A stretch of 64,000 bases of DNA from Xylogone sp. PMI_703 (Eukaryota; Ascomycota; Leotiomycetes). The notes under the pieces were generated by a model. That model was not told where the DNA came from and ran no database searches. It saw only the letters and a list, made by a program, of their open reading frames with translations. The stretch spans positions 6,324,001 to 6,388,000 of the forward strand of contig JAJTUQ010000001.1 of the NCBI GenBank assembly GCA_021399445.1, written 5' to 3'. This document shows, one piece after another, positions 11,716-21,082 of the stretch; positions within the stretch are counted from its first letter, which is position 1, and every line of letters begins with the position of its first letter. A program made the translations under genes and the position numbers.

Positions 11716-13267
11716 CTAGCTTGAAGATATAGGTCGATCTTGCGGAAGGTCGTTTAATTGAACCTCGATATCCTCCTCAATGTTCTGCAGCATGCCCATT
11801 TCTTCGTCGTGACTGGGGTCATCTGGAGCCGGATGATCCACTATAACCCTGTCATCGCCATCCTCATCTTTCTTAACTGCAACATAAAGAGCACTTCCGA
11901 GAATCAATCCACTTCCAGCCAAACTCCACCAGCCTGGAGTCGTGCCAAAAATAACCTTGTCCAACGCCAAAGCAAAAAGCATATTGGTATAAATCATAGT
12001 TGTAGCCCGGACTCCACCACCTTTCCCACCCATTCCTTTTGTCATTAGAAACTGGGTTATAAAGCCACAAATACCAAGAAAGATAAGTAAACCGAATTGT
12101 CGCCAGTTCTTTGGCCACTCAAAGTGTAGATTATCGGAAAGCTTTAGAGGCTCTGCAAGGCTAAGAGCTGCGGTGCTAATGGTAAGACAAAATACACCAA
12201 AATAGTTGACCGAAATAAGAGGATGAGCTCGGATTCCTATTCGACGGATAGAAGTGAGTGCACCGGCGTTACCAACGACACCAATGAGGGCCACGCCTAC
12301 GGCTGAGAGACGTTGGAACGCTGTCACTACTCGCATATCTGTGCCGTCATTGCTTGTGGCAGCAGTGTCAACATACGCGGTAGTGTTGGATGGAGCGGCC
12401 CCCGCCGAAACGCTCGAGTGTGAAGAAGGTAGTATGAAGGATATGGGGCGTGTAATTAGGAGAACTCCTATGAGAGCAACAAGACTGGCATATTGGGATG
12501 AACGTGGAAATGGTTCATGCAACAGGAAGTAACAGCCATAGCTGGCGACAGACGGAGCAAGGAAGCTTATGACCACCGTTTCAGCAATAGGGAGGTACAT
12601 GAGAGCGTCTAAAGGTTATATTAGCCCATTCGAACATAGCTAAAATCAATACTATTCTCTCAAAAGAAGCCAGGAACTTACAATATGTCCCATATACGCC
12701 AAAGAAGCCAGTGAATCCTCTGATGATCAACAGCCATCGAAGCTTTCTAGCTCCTAATGGGAAATCCGGAGTATGCTTCCACCACATCCACAAACTGGCA
12801 AAGACTACTGACACAGACATCCGTGCAAATAAGATCTGGAAGGGATGCATGCCCCCATCTTCAATCTCCAATAACCGAGCAGCAACATTCATCAAGGCTC
12901 CAAAGAATTGTGACAAAGCGACATACACCAACCCCTGATTTCTCTGCCAGAATTCATCCACATAGCTTCGTAATCGCTGGGATAAAGACGCATCTAGAGG
13001 GAATCTTGACGAAGGGTACGGAGGGTATGGGGAGGCGGCGCGAGAGAGGGAAGAGACAGTGCTGAAGGAGAGCCGGCGGAATGCATTGGGATCGAGGAGG
13101 GAGTTGTTCCGTTCCTTGGTAGGAGGAACCAGAAGACCATTGGCGTCACTAGCACCATTGAGGGCTACATCGAAATTGGAAGGTAGGTCATGTAGCAGCT
13201 CATCAACGTCTTCATTTGGCTCGCGCTTTATTGGAGAATAGTAACTTGGTATGCGAGCTGGAGACAT
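11716..13267 (-). CDS. DMT-superfamily (EamA-type, SLC35G-like) membrane transporter
   Basis: The protein belongs to the drug/metabolite transporter superfamily. Two exons, complement(11716-12608, 12682-13267), encode 492 residues; the intron is 12609-12681 (73 nt, GTAAGT, CTTTAG). Splicing restores the family string GVYGTYYALMYLPIAETVVISFLAP, with the junction at Tyr. Residues 1-110 are a hydrophilic cytosolic tail. About ten hydrophobic segments follow in two EamA halves, the first starting near GLVYVALSQFFGALMNVAARLLE and the second after a Ser/Thr-rich loop (ISFILPSSHSSVSAG). The C-terminus is acidic. The substrate is not predictable; relatives include metabolite or nucleotide-sugar carriers and orphan SLC35G members. 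The start at 13267 is the first ATG of an uninterrupted frame. Confidence 0.9.
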
Positions 13268-14587
13268 TGTGTATTATCTCCGAGGTATCATAGCAAAAGT
13301 TCGAATTGATGCAATAAATCTTGAATGCCACAATACCTCTTATAGTGCGATGCTGCCTGTCTCTAAAGGGGACGACGACCCAATCTCTCACGTGCCTCAG
13401 ACAAGAAAATTCTCCAAGCCAGTAGCCTCAACGTAGAGGAGAAGAGATGGAAAAAGATATAAATTTGAAGAAAAAAGAGGCAAGAGGCAAAATGGATAGG
13501 TATGAGAAAAATGAGACCAGCAACCCCAGCACAACAAGAAATAGAAGATGGAAGACGTCCGAATTACCTCACCAGCACCCTGGGGCCAGTTATTATTCAT
13601 TAGTGGGCTAGACTCACCCGTCCACCCGCCGATGGAGGATGTTGGCTCCGGGCACGGCGAAGTCACATGGTGGGGCGCCCTGAGCCGTTCTTGAACAAAT
13701 AGCTGCCCCGCGACACGCCCTGGGGGGTTATTATCGGTGTGGTTCAACCTCTGCAACCTCTTCTGCTCTTTCTCAGCTGCATATGTTGGTGGATGATATT
13801 CCTCCCCGATGAAACGCTGCGGCGTGACGATGAGCTGGTGTGCCTTTTTTTGGGAACCCTTTCTCAGTGACCTTTCTAGACCGTTTCTTGCGGTTGCAGC
13901 GTAAGTGACAGAGGTCTGAATAATCTAGTTTCACGCTGGAGCTAATTGTTAAAGACCTGGGGAATGGCTTTTTTGGACGCTTAAGCGTAGACAGCGGGCG
14001 GGTACGCAAGCTATCGATTGGGAATTTAGGCCCCATTATTCCCCCAGGCGGGCTCGGAAGGGAGGGGCGGGTCAGCGCTTCCGCTCCGTTGCATTCTCCT
14101 CTTCTCTCACGCTGCCGGCCTGTGCCTAATGGCCAGCCACCCTACTGCAGCTGTGTTCCTGGTGCGCTGCATGTTAGAAGCAATGCAATAAGAACTATAT
14201 CGCACGAGGGGCACAGCTAATGGGTTCGAATAGCGGTGTACAATTGGGTGTAACCGTCGCAGAAAACCTTGCAAATATACAAAAAGAAAGTAGTCCCATT
14301 GTGAACAATTCCTAGTAATCTAACAGTACAAGTTGGTGTTGGTATGTGTGGTGGCGCTTATTGCCACTGGGGTATCACCAATGTCATCAATTGTGACCAT
14401 TTGCCTACGACGCCTGCATGCTCCTAGAAATGACGCTCAAACCACCAGATTCCGTCACTAGGTGAGCGCGTTGGAAATGTAATGTAAAAACCCCAAATGT
14501 CCATGATCCATAGTAAAACGAGTTGCAAACCAGCCCAAACCAAAGAAGGAAAAAAAGAAACGAGAAGAAAATAAAGAGAGACGCAGT
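13268..14587. other. Intergenic, no gene seen
   Basis: This 1.3-kb gap between two minus-strand genes holds the transporter's 5' flank and the TAF13 3' flank. Open frames of 60-119 codons on the minus strand have no motif and no splice partners. A G/C-rich patch lies at 14040-14110. Confidence 0.5.
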
Positions 14588-15947
14588 TCATTTTCCATGG
14601 CCTGTACCAGTGCTCTTGCCACCAACGGTACGAGAGTCCATATCAACGTCATCGTCTCCCTCCCCGAGAGGCTCTTCCTCACCGGCCATGGCGATCACAT
14701 TATCCTTTGTAATCTTGTCATCGTTGACATCTAGAGTCTTCCGAGCACGATCAATCTCGTCCTTCTTTCCGAAGACCTCTTCAATTTTGCCTAGATACGT
14801 GGGATTTTTGCGGCACGCGAACTTGATGTCGTCGAGCTTGATCTTTTGGCGGCCCGCGAGCGACGCTGAGCGCGAGGCTTCGAAGCAGAGCTCTGTGATG
14901 AAGTCGGTAAGGAGTTCATCGAGGGTGCGTTTTGTGGAGTCGAGCGACTGGGAAACATCTCCGTGGGCATAGAGGAAGTGTTGCACTGTGATAATGATAA
15001 GCTAATGTCAACCAATAGTATATATCAAAGATAGTCCGTACATTCCTGGTCAGAAAAGGACTGCTGGCCTCGGTTCTTGCCGATTCTGGCTCGAGGTTCC
15101 ATGGTAGCGGGTTTGCTTCTGGAGGAGATGAGTAATTGTCCACACCGTTTAGAGAGAGACCAGTAGGACTCGGGTACTCGTACGTAGGCGCTGGAGCTAG
15201 TGCGGTAGAAGTAGGAGGTGTTGGAGCTAGCACGGTAGAGGTAGAACGTGCTGGAGCTGGCGCGATAGAAGTAAGAGGTGCTGGAGCTGGCACGGTAGAA
15301 GTAGGAGGTCCTTGAGGGTTGGTTGGAAAGTACTGTGGTCCAGCAATAGGAAACTGGTCACCAGAGCCTGCAGAAGGGAGAACAAAGGTGGGTGTGTTCA
15401 GGTTTGTAGCTGAGAATCCTGTTGTAGGACCGAAAGTGGTCTGAGGAGCCGAAGCAAAACTGTGGTTGAAAGGATTAGAAATTGACGGTGGAAGAGGTGT
15501 GTAGCCGTAGAGTGCAACTGGCTGTTGGGTATGGCTTTGATTGCGTCCTGGGTTAATAGAGAAGCATCCGAACGAGCCTGTTGTACTCTGGGTTGCCTCG
15601 ATTGGTGTAGTCTGTAAAACTGAAAAGTTGTTACCAATGCGAGGGTAGTTACCAATGGTCTGACGAGGTTGGATGGTTTGAGGGGCAGATGTAACAGGCT
15701 GAGCTGTAGTGAGCCGAACACTCTCTCTTCTAGCTCTCCTCTGATTGCCAGATCTAAATGCTGGTTCTAGGTTGCGATGGAAAGTCTCTGGAGACTGAGG
15801 AGCAGGTGGCGTTTCCGGTTCTGAATCAGAAACCCAACTACCGGTAGTACCAGTGAGCTTTTCCGGTGACTGAGTTCCTCCCGGGTCGCTACTCTTCGCG
15901 TCTGGCCCGTTTGGGTCTTTGAAGATCTTCTTGAAAGGTACCGACAT
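14588..15947 (-). CDS. TAF13: TAF13 (TFIID subunit, histone fold) with long disordered N-terminal extension
   Basis: TAF13 is a histone-fold subunit of TFIID that pairs with TAF11. The conserved part runs from MEPRARIGKNRGQQSF through LQHFLYAHGDVSQSL and KIKLDDIKFACRKNP to an acidic tail. A conventional TAF13 of 152 residues would start at ATG 15102 (exons 15042-15102 and 14588-14985; intron 14986-15041). Upstream, the same strand carries a 343-codon open frame starting at 15947 in another phase. A canonical 65-nt intron at 15119-15183 (GTACGA, CTAAAC branch, CTCCTCCAG) joins that frame exactly to TAF13, giving APT-SKPAT-MEPRARIG. I therefore prefer complement(14588-14985, 15042-15118, 15184-15947), 412 residues. 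The extension is Pro/Ser/Thr/Gln/Asn-rich with tandem TSTxxAPAP units. The extended start is inferred; the short form may also be made. Confidence 0.78.
15190..15320. repeat. Imperfect coding tandem repeat (TSTxxAPAP units)
   Basis: About four to five imperfect units of roughly 27-30 bp (plus-strand wording gctggagctggcacggta then gaagtaggaggt) lie inside the N-terminal extension of the TAF13 gene. They encode Pro/Ala/Thr/Ser repeats on the minus strand. The units keep the reading frame, which supports that the extension is translated. Confidence 0.7.
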
Positions 15948-16760
15948 GGTCGCTTCGGATATTTGTTTATCCGCGTCGGAACAGGTATTTTTCCGCAGAA
16001 TTGTTCTAAAATGTGACTAACGGAACAAGAATATTCCGGTCCGCTCCTTTCATCACCTTGTTCTGGATGCGAACTGTCCTGTGCGATGACTGCACAGGTA
16101 TGAAGATACGAAAGTGTTGTTGATCGCGTCACAAAATCAAGATGGTAAGTTGAGGTCTTGAGTTTCACCTAATTTTTTTGTACTCCACTGACGCCGCCAA
16201 AAAGTCTGCGCTCTTCAATTTTCAGTCTACCCTACTAGTGCTTCTACTTCTCATCTGCACCAGCGCATACACACACCAGCTCTTTCCTGGTATAATGGAT
16301 AGGAATAAGGATGGGTACATGAATTATGGTTCCGTTAATTTATTCTTACATATTGGCTAACTCCCGGAGCAGCTTTTTTGGTCTCTTCTGGAAATGCGCT
16401 CGTATAGGGGAGCGATTGAGCCCCTACGTCAGTTTGTGCTGTATATTCATGGCCGTTAGTATATTGTCGCAGCTGCACACCACAGGAATTAATGTTTTTA
16501 GGTCTCTATCTTCGTGGGCAACTAGACTATGGGGAGGTAAATAGGCGTTAGGGGTCGGGGAACGGTATCTATTAGAACTCACTCAGCCAAGATCGTAGTG
16601 TCCGACGAAGGCTTGTATTATCACAATTCATTGAGCGCAGTCTGTTTTTTTACGAATACCTGACGAGGATTATGAAGAAAATAATTGATCATTCATTTCT
16701 ATTTCCCTGCCAAACGCCAACGCTAATGCCAAAAGCTGAAAGAACTGGAGCTCCAAGACT
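15948..16760. other. Intergenic, upstream of the TAF13 gene
   Basis: This 0.8-kb gap between two minus-strand genes should carry the TAF13 promoter at its low-coordinate end. No other gene is visible; the short frames at 16178-16544 have no motif. Confidence 0.45.
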
Positions 16761-17564
16761 TTAATGAATCGATTCGTTGGTGACACTGGTATTATCACTT
16801 TCTCCCCAAATCTCCTTGATTTCCTGTTCAACGGACTTCATTGCACGAGCAATATCTTCTAATTTCGCAACAACTTCCAACACGCCGCCATTGACTTGCT
16901 GGAAATATTTATCATTTGCCTCCCTCCGTTTTCTCGCAAGCAGGATGTCTGCTTCTGTCTCCTCCTCTAGTTTCAAGTTTCTCCTTTCTGTAGCTGCTCC
17001 GGCGGTGCTGCCAGGACCTGCACTACCACTTGGAGCAGTACTTTTCCCTGCCTCTGTCCCGTCGGGACCACTCATTCCTTCACTCCCATACATAGCCCGC
17101 CCTAGTTTATTTTCTTGTTTGCTCTCTCCAGCGTCATCAGCCTCAGTCCTGGCCCACGCTTTTGCTAGCTCGATCTGAGCTTTTCTTAGCTCTTCTATTG
17201 CTTCATTATGCCTGGGACCAAATATATGCGTAGTATTTGCAGCATTCAATTCCACTTCCTCCAGCGTACTCTGCATTTCAGCCCATAATGCATCTGTCCT
17301 CGCTGCCTGTTTCTGACTATCGAAAACTTGGATCAATGGGGGCCTTGAGCTTCCACCTGCATCGGCTTGAGATTCGAGAGCATGAGGGACCAATCGCTGC
17401 GACCTTTGCTGTATCAGGGGCACTCGAGGGGGATTTGACGTAGGGACTCCAGACAGACTACCTGGAAGGGATATATGAGACGCATTTTGAGATGGAGGGC
17501 CAAGAAATAATGATGGGGGAGGCTCTCTTGACTGCTTTGCCTTGTTCTTCGGGGATTCGGACAT
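16761..17564 (-). CDS. Conserved coiled-coil protein of unknown function
   Basis: A single-exon frame of 267 residues. I do not recognise it with certainty. Residues 1-90 are Pro/Ser-rich and disordered. Residues 91-145 are helical and conserved-looking (LWAEMQSTLEEVELNA, then HIFGPRHNEAIEELRKAQIELAKAWARTEAD). A Gly/Ser/Ala linker follows, then a charged C-terminal coiled coil (NLKLEEETEADILLARKRREAND, and VVAKLEDIARAMKSVEQEIKEIW). There is no signal peptide or membrane segment. The fold resembles small coiled-coil subunits of trafficking or kinetochore complexes, but that is analogy. It is transcribed divergently from RPS23 with 369 bp between the starts. Confidence 0.75.
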   Translation of the reverse strand: MSESPKNKAKQSREPPPSLFLGPPSQNASHISLPGSLSGVPTSNPPRVPLIQQRSQRLVPHALESQADAGGSSRPPLIQVFDSQKQAARTDALWAEMQSTLEEVELNAANTTHIFGPRHNEAIEELRKAQIELAKAWARTEADDAGESKQENKLGRAMYGSEGMSGPDGTEAGKSTAPSGSAGPGSTAGAATERRNLKLEEETEADILLARKRREANDKYFQQVNGGVLEVVAKLEDIARAMKSVEQEIKEIWGESDNTSVTNESIH

Positions 17565-17933
17565 GATCGCAACAAAGTCAGTTCATGATACGAAGCGGTT
17601 GCTCCTCCCAATTATCTAGGCTGTTGTAATCAGGAAGCTTTGACCTTATCGTTATCGCCCCGAGGTCACCAACAATAATTGGTGCCTCATATAAAAGGCT
17701 AACAAACATAGAAATATCAGGCCACAGGATGTGGGCTTTTCGCTTAAGCGATTTCGCGCGCACACCCACAATTTTGAAAACTCTCAAAGCGGAACTTCTC
17801 ATCGACAACTCCACGACAACCACCAACCCATCTCCCATATCGCCATAAATCGGTTGGTACTCCCCTCTACCATCCATCCAAACCACCAATTATCAATTCA
17901 ATAATCTAACTTTAATCCCTCTATCTAGCAATC
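17565..17933. promoter_or_regulatory. Shared divergent promoter, coiled-coil gene / RPS23
   Basis: 369 bp lie between the two divergent start codons. The stretch before RPS23 is pyrimidine-rich (TTAATCCCTCTATCTAG), as is common in ribosomal-protein 5' UTRs. An antisense open frame here (17578-17889) is not supported as a gene. Confidence 0.5.
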
Positions 17934-18494
17934 ATGGGTAAAGGAAAGCCCCGTGGACTCAACGCCGCCCGCAAGCTCCAGAACCATCGTCGAGAGCAAC
18001 GATGGGCGGATCTTTCATACAAGAAGCGTGCCTTGGGTACCGCTTTCAAATCCTCTCCATTCGGAGGTTCTTCCCACGCCAAGGGTATAGTTCTTGAGAA
18101 GGTCGGTGTTGAGGCTAAGCAGCCCAACTCTGCCATCCGAAAGTGTGTCAGGGTGCAGTTGATCAAGAACGGAAAGAAGGTCACCGCTTTCGGTATGTGA
18201 AAATCTGCCTCTCCAGCATTTGTTCACCTTGAGGACGATTATTGGGAACTCCAGGACGAAAAGAACAATGTGGAAAACCAATGTATAGACAGAACTAACT
18301 CTTCATGCTTTATAGTGCCAAACGACGGTTGTCTCAACTTCGTGGATGAGAACGACGAAGTTTTGCTTGCTGGTTTCGGTCGTAAGGGCAAGGCCAAGGG
18401 TGATATTCCCGGTGTTCGTTTCAAGGTCGTCAAAGTCTCCGGTGTTGGTCTGTCTGCGCTATGGAAGGAGAAGAAGGAGAAGCCAAGATCGTAA
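17934..18494 (+). CDS. RPS23: 40S ribosomal protein S23 (uS12)
   Basis: uS12 lies at the decoding centre of the small subunit. Two exons, 17934-18192 and 18316-18494, give 145 residues, exactly the eukaryotic S23 length. The intron is 18193-18315 (123 nt, GTATGT...TATAG) and splits a Val codon. Hallmarks are [15 protein letters not shown] at the start, [22 protein letters not shown], and the universally conserved [10 protein letters not shown] loop containing the proline known to be hydroxylated in eukaryotes, then [25 protein letters not shown] and the basic tail. Convergent with the RecQ gene downstream (266 bp between stops). Confidence 0.98.
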
Positions 18495-18760
18495 AGAAGT
18501 CTAGGATTGCAATCGTTCGGGTATCGGGATGGGTGTTACATTTACGGTGCATGGCTCGGATTCAAAGAATGTAATCTAGAGCCCATTGTTTCCATGGTCT
18601 TAAAAATACGATCACGCATGAAATCCAAAAAAGACTGAACTTTAGAAGTGATTGGAGTGTAACGTTTGTGGTCTATGAGTGAAAAGACTTCAACCCCTTC
18701 AACATTAAATGTTATTGGTGCCTGTTTGCAAAGCATTCCGTTATCATTATATCTAAGCCA

Positions 18761-20362
18761 CTAATCATAATAGTCTGCGTATGCACTGTCAAAGTAACCT
18801 AATTGTCTTTGAGTGCCAATCCATTCCTCACTTCTTAAGTTATCTCTCATAGACTTCTTCAGACCCTTAGGATCCTTATGCCAATCGCAAGCATAATCGC
18901 ATTCCGGATCTACTTTCTCACCGAAGTACTCACATATCAACTTGTGTCGACACTTGTCGGCATTTTCACAGTAAGCAAGCAGGGCCTGGAGACTCTTAAG
19001 TCTTGCCTCAAGATTCGATTGACCCTTAGGGTCTCTTGCTACTCTACTGTATGCCCTATCGCCGTCTTCTCGGCTGTAATACATGATGCAGATACTGGCT
19101 TTACCATCTCGACCTGCACGGCCTGCCTCTTGGTAGAACCCTTCAAATGACTTGGGGATTTGCCAGTGTACTACGAACCGCACATCCTCTTTGTCGATAC
19201 CCATGCCAAAAGCAGTGGTAGCCACGATCACATCGTAGCCCTCGACATTGTTTACCCATCGTTCGAGAGTCTCCTTCTTTTCGAGGTTGCTGAGCCCTGC
19301 ATGGTAAGCTTTTGCACCAATGCCGTCTGAACGAAGGCGAGCAGCGAGTGCTTCACAGTCTGATCGCATAATAGCATAGATAATGCCTGACACATTCTCG
19401 ACCCTCTCGTTCTGTTGTTGGAGCTCAGCTCGTCTGATGGGGTCCTCTCTGCGGCGTTTGTATACTCCTTTGAGCCAATCCAAGAAGCTGTCGTAGTGAT
19501 CTTCTTCGTCATTTTTGAACCGGACTTCAAAATGCAGGTTCTTTCGACTAGTTGTCATAGTGAAAACTTTCATGTTAGATTCTCTTAGACCAAGAGTCTC
19601 TATGACATCTTCCCGTACTTGGGCCGTGGCAGTTGCAGTGAGACACATTATAGGAACATCTGGAAAGTTATCTCGAAACCACCGGAGCTTCTTGAATGAA
19701 GGTCTGAAGTCGTGACCCCATTCTGAGATGCAATGAGCTTCATCTACTGCAATCCTGGCCAACTCTCGTTGTTCATGCACAACCTTCAGTTTCCTTCGAA
19801 GCTGATCTGTAGCGCAGTATTCAGGCGTTACGTACAGAAGTCTTGTGAGGGGATGGCCGGTTCCTAAGTCTTGCAGCAGGCGCTGCTTTTCATCAGGAGT
19901 AGTATAGGAGTTGATAGTCCCGCATTCAATATTAGAAGCCCGAAGCGCGTTAACTTGATCGGTCTTTGTATTCGTAAACTTCTTGAGCCCAATATTTCAC
20001 TATCTCTCAACTTACCATCAAAGATAGAAGTGGGGAAATTACAATAGTAACTGAGATTGTTTAGTCATGTTGTAAAGTACTAATCTGTGCTTAGAGATCT
20101 ACATACTTCCATGGTCAATGACAGCAGGTAGCTGAAAACACAGGCTTTTCCCAAAGGAGGTAGCGGCTTGCACAAAGATATCGTGCCCTTCTAGAGCTGC
20201 TACAATAACTTCACGCTGAAGGGGTCTGTTTATGAGTAAGTTGTTTGTTACAAACAGGAATACTAGGCTTGTCCTTCACCTGAACGCGACTTTATTGAAT
20301 TTCCGTCGAAGTGTGAAATCTATATCCACACAGGAATTGGACCTGGCTAACGTGGAGGGCAT
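18761..20362 (-). CDS. Compact RecQ-family ATP-dependent DNA helicase
   Basis: Four exons, complement(18761-19963, 20016-20050, 20107-20225, 20280-20362), encode 479 residues; introns are 54, 56 and 52 nt. All helicase motifs are present in order: motif 0 FRPLQREVI (about residues 27-35), Walker A QAATSFGKS (47-55), ITIVISPLLSLM, TDQVNALRASNI, the DEAH box AVDEAHCISEWGHDFRPS (153 onward), TATA, YAIMRSDCEALAARL, GMGIDKEDVRFVVHW and YQEAGRAGRDG. The zinc-binding module follows (CRHKLICEYFGE...CDYACDWHK). The protein then ends, with no winged-helix or HRDC domain visible and only about 28 residues before the core. It is thus a minimal paralogue, not Sgs1/QDE-3. Walker A reads TSFGKS rather than the usual TGGGKS. 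Confidence 0.9.
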
Positions 20363-21082
20363 GGCGAACGCCTAGCATCGTGGGGTTAACGTATGCGTCT
20401 TTCCTCAAAAAGGATCTCTTAAAGGGTACGAGAGACGGGGTATTGGCGACCGTCACGTGTAATCCATTGGTCAGGTTTGCTTGTACCTCTGTAAAGCAAA
20501 GAGTATGGGAAATCCAACGATACAAAATCGGCGAGTTGTATTTAGCAGAGTAAAACGCGCCAAACACGTCGGATTTACACGACTGGTCATCAAAGTTTAC
20601 AATTTTTGAAAAGCAACCCCTAGGGTCCCGAAGTCTTTTCCGTAAGCCGTGTCTTCCACGTGCTGTCAGGGGCGGGATGATGGAGGTGCCAGGGGCTGGC
20701 GTTTAGACTGACCCGGAAATGTTTCGTTCCTGCATCAGGACCGTTGCTTATCCGCCATAGAGTGCTCGTGCCGATGATCTCCCACCCAATTGAGAAATAT
20801 CAAAACCACGTCAACCTCCCTTCGTCACAGTCACAGCGACTATCACGACCACCAGCCCACTTCCATCGAGCATGATGCGACTCAACATTTCTCGCCATGC
20901 TGAAGTCCACCACGAGGAGACCAAGAATTGAATACTGAAAAGCTAAAAACTCGGTGAATAAGGCGCGAAACGCCCAGGCGTCCGCTTTTTGGGCACGGAA
21001 GGGTACAAAGAGAATATAGTCGGCATCCAGCACCATATCGAGGTGCGCTTTAGTGTACGTGGGTAGGAGAAGAACACTTGTG
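20363..21082. promoter_or_regulatory. Divergent promoter region RecQ / SOG2, with possible uORF
   Basis: 720 bp between divergent starts. Near 20800-20870 the plus strand is C/A/T-rich (CAACCTCCCTTCGTCACAG), like a fungal 5' UTR. It is followed at about 20871 by a short ATG ATG frame of 20 codons ending in TGA, a candidate upstream ORF of SOG2. A long antisense frame across 20800-21387 is treated as a shadow. Confidence 0.4.

Noticed and set aside
14791..15015. Alternative-frame Ser/Arg-rich reading through TAF13 exon 3 that could extend the upstream frame as a dual-coding (ARF-like) gene
   Set aside because: It continues in frame only if the 15119-15183 intron is kept. That canonical intron puts the upstream frame into the TAF13 frame instead, a simpler explanation than overlapping coding.
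16270..16340. tRNA-like wording TGGTATAATGGATAGG
   Set aside because: It resembles a D-arm, but no B box, anticodon arm or acceptor pairing could be found.
17578..17889. 103-codon minus-strand frame upstream of RPS23
   Set aside because: It lies in a divergent promoter, has no motif, and begins opposite the RPS23 5' UTR.
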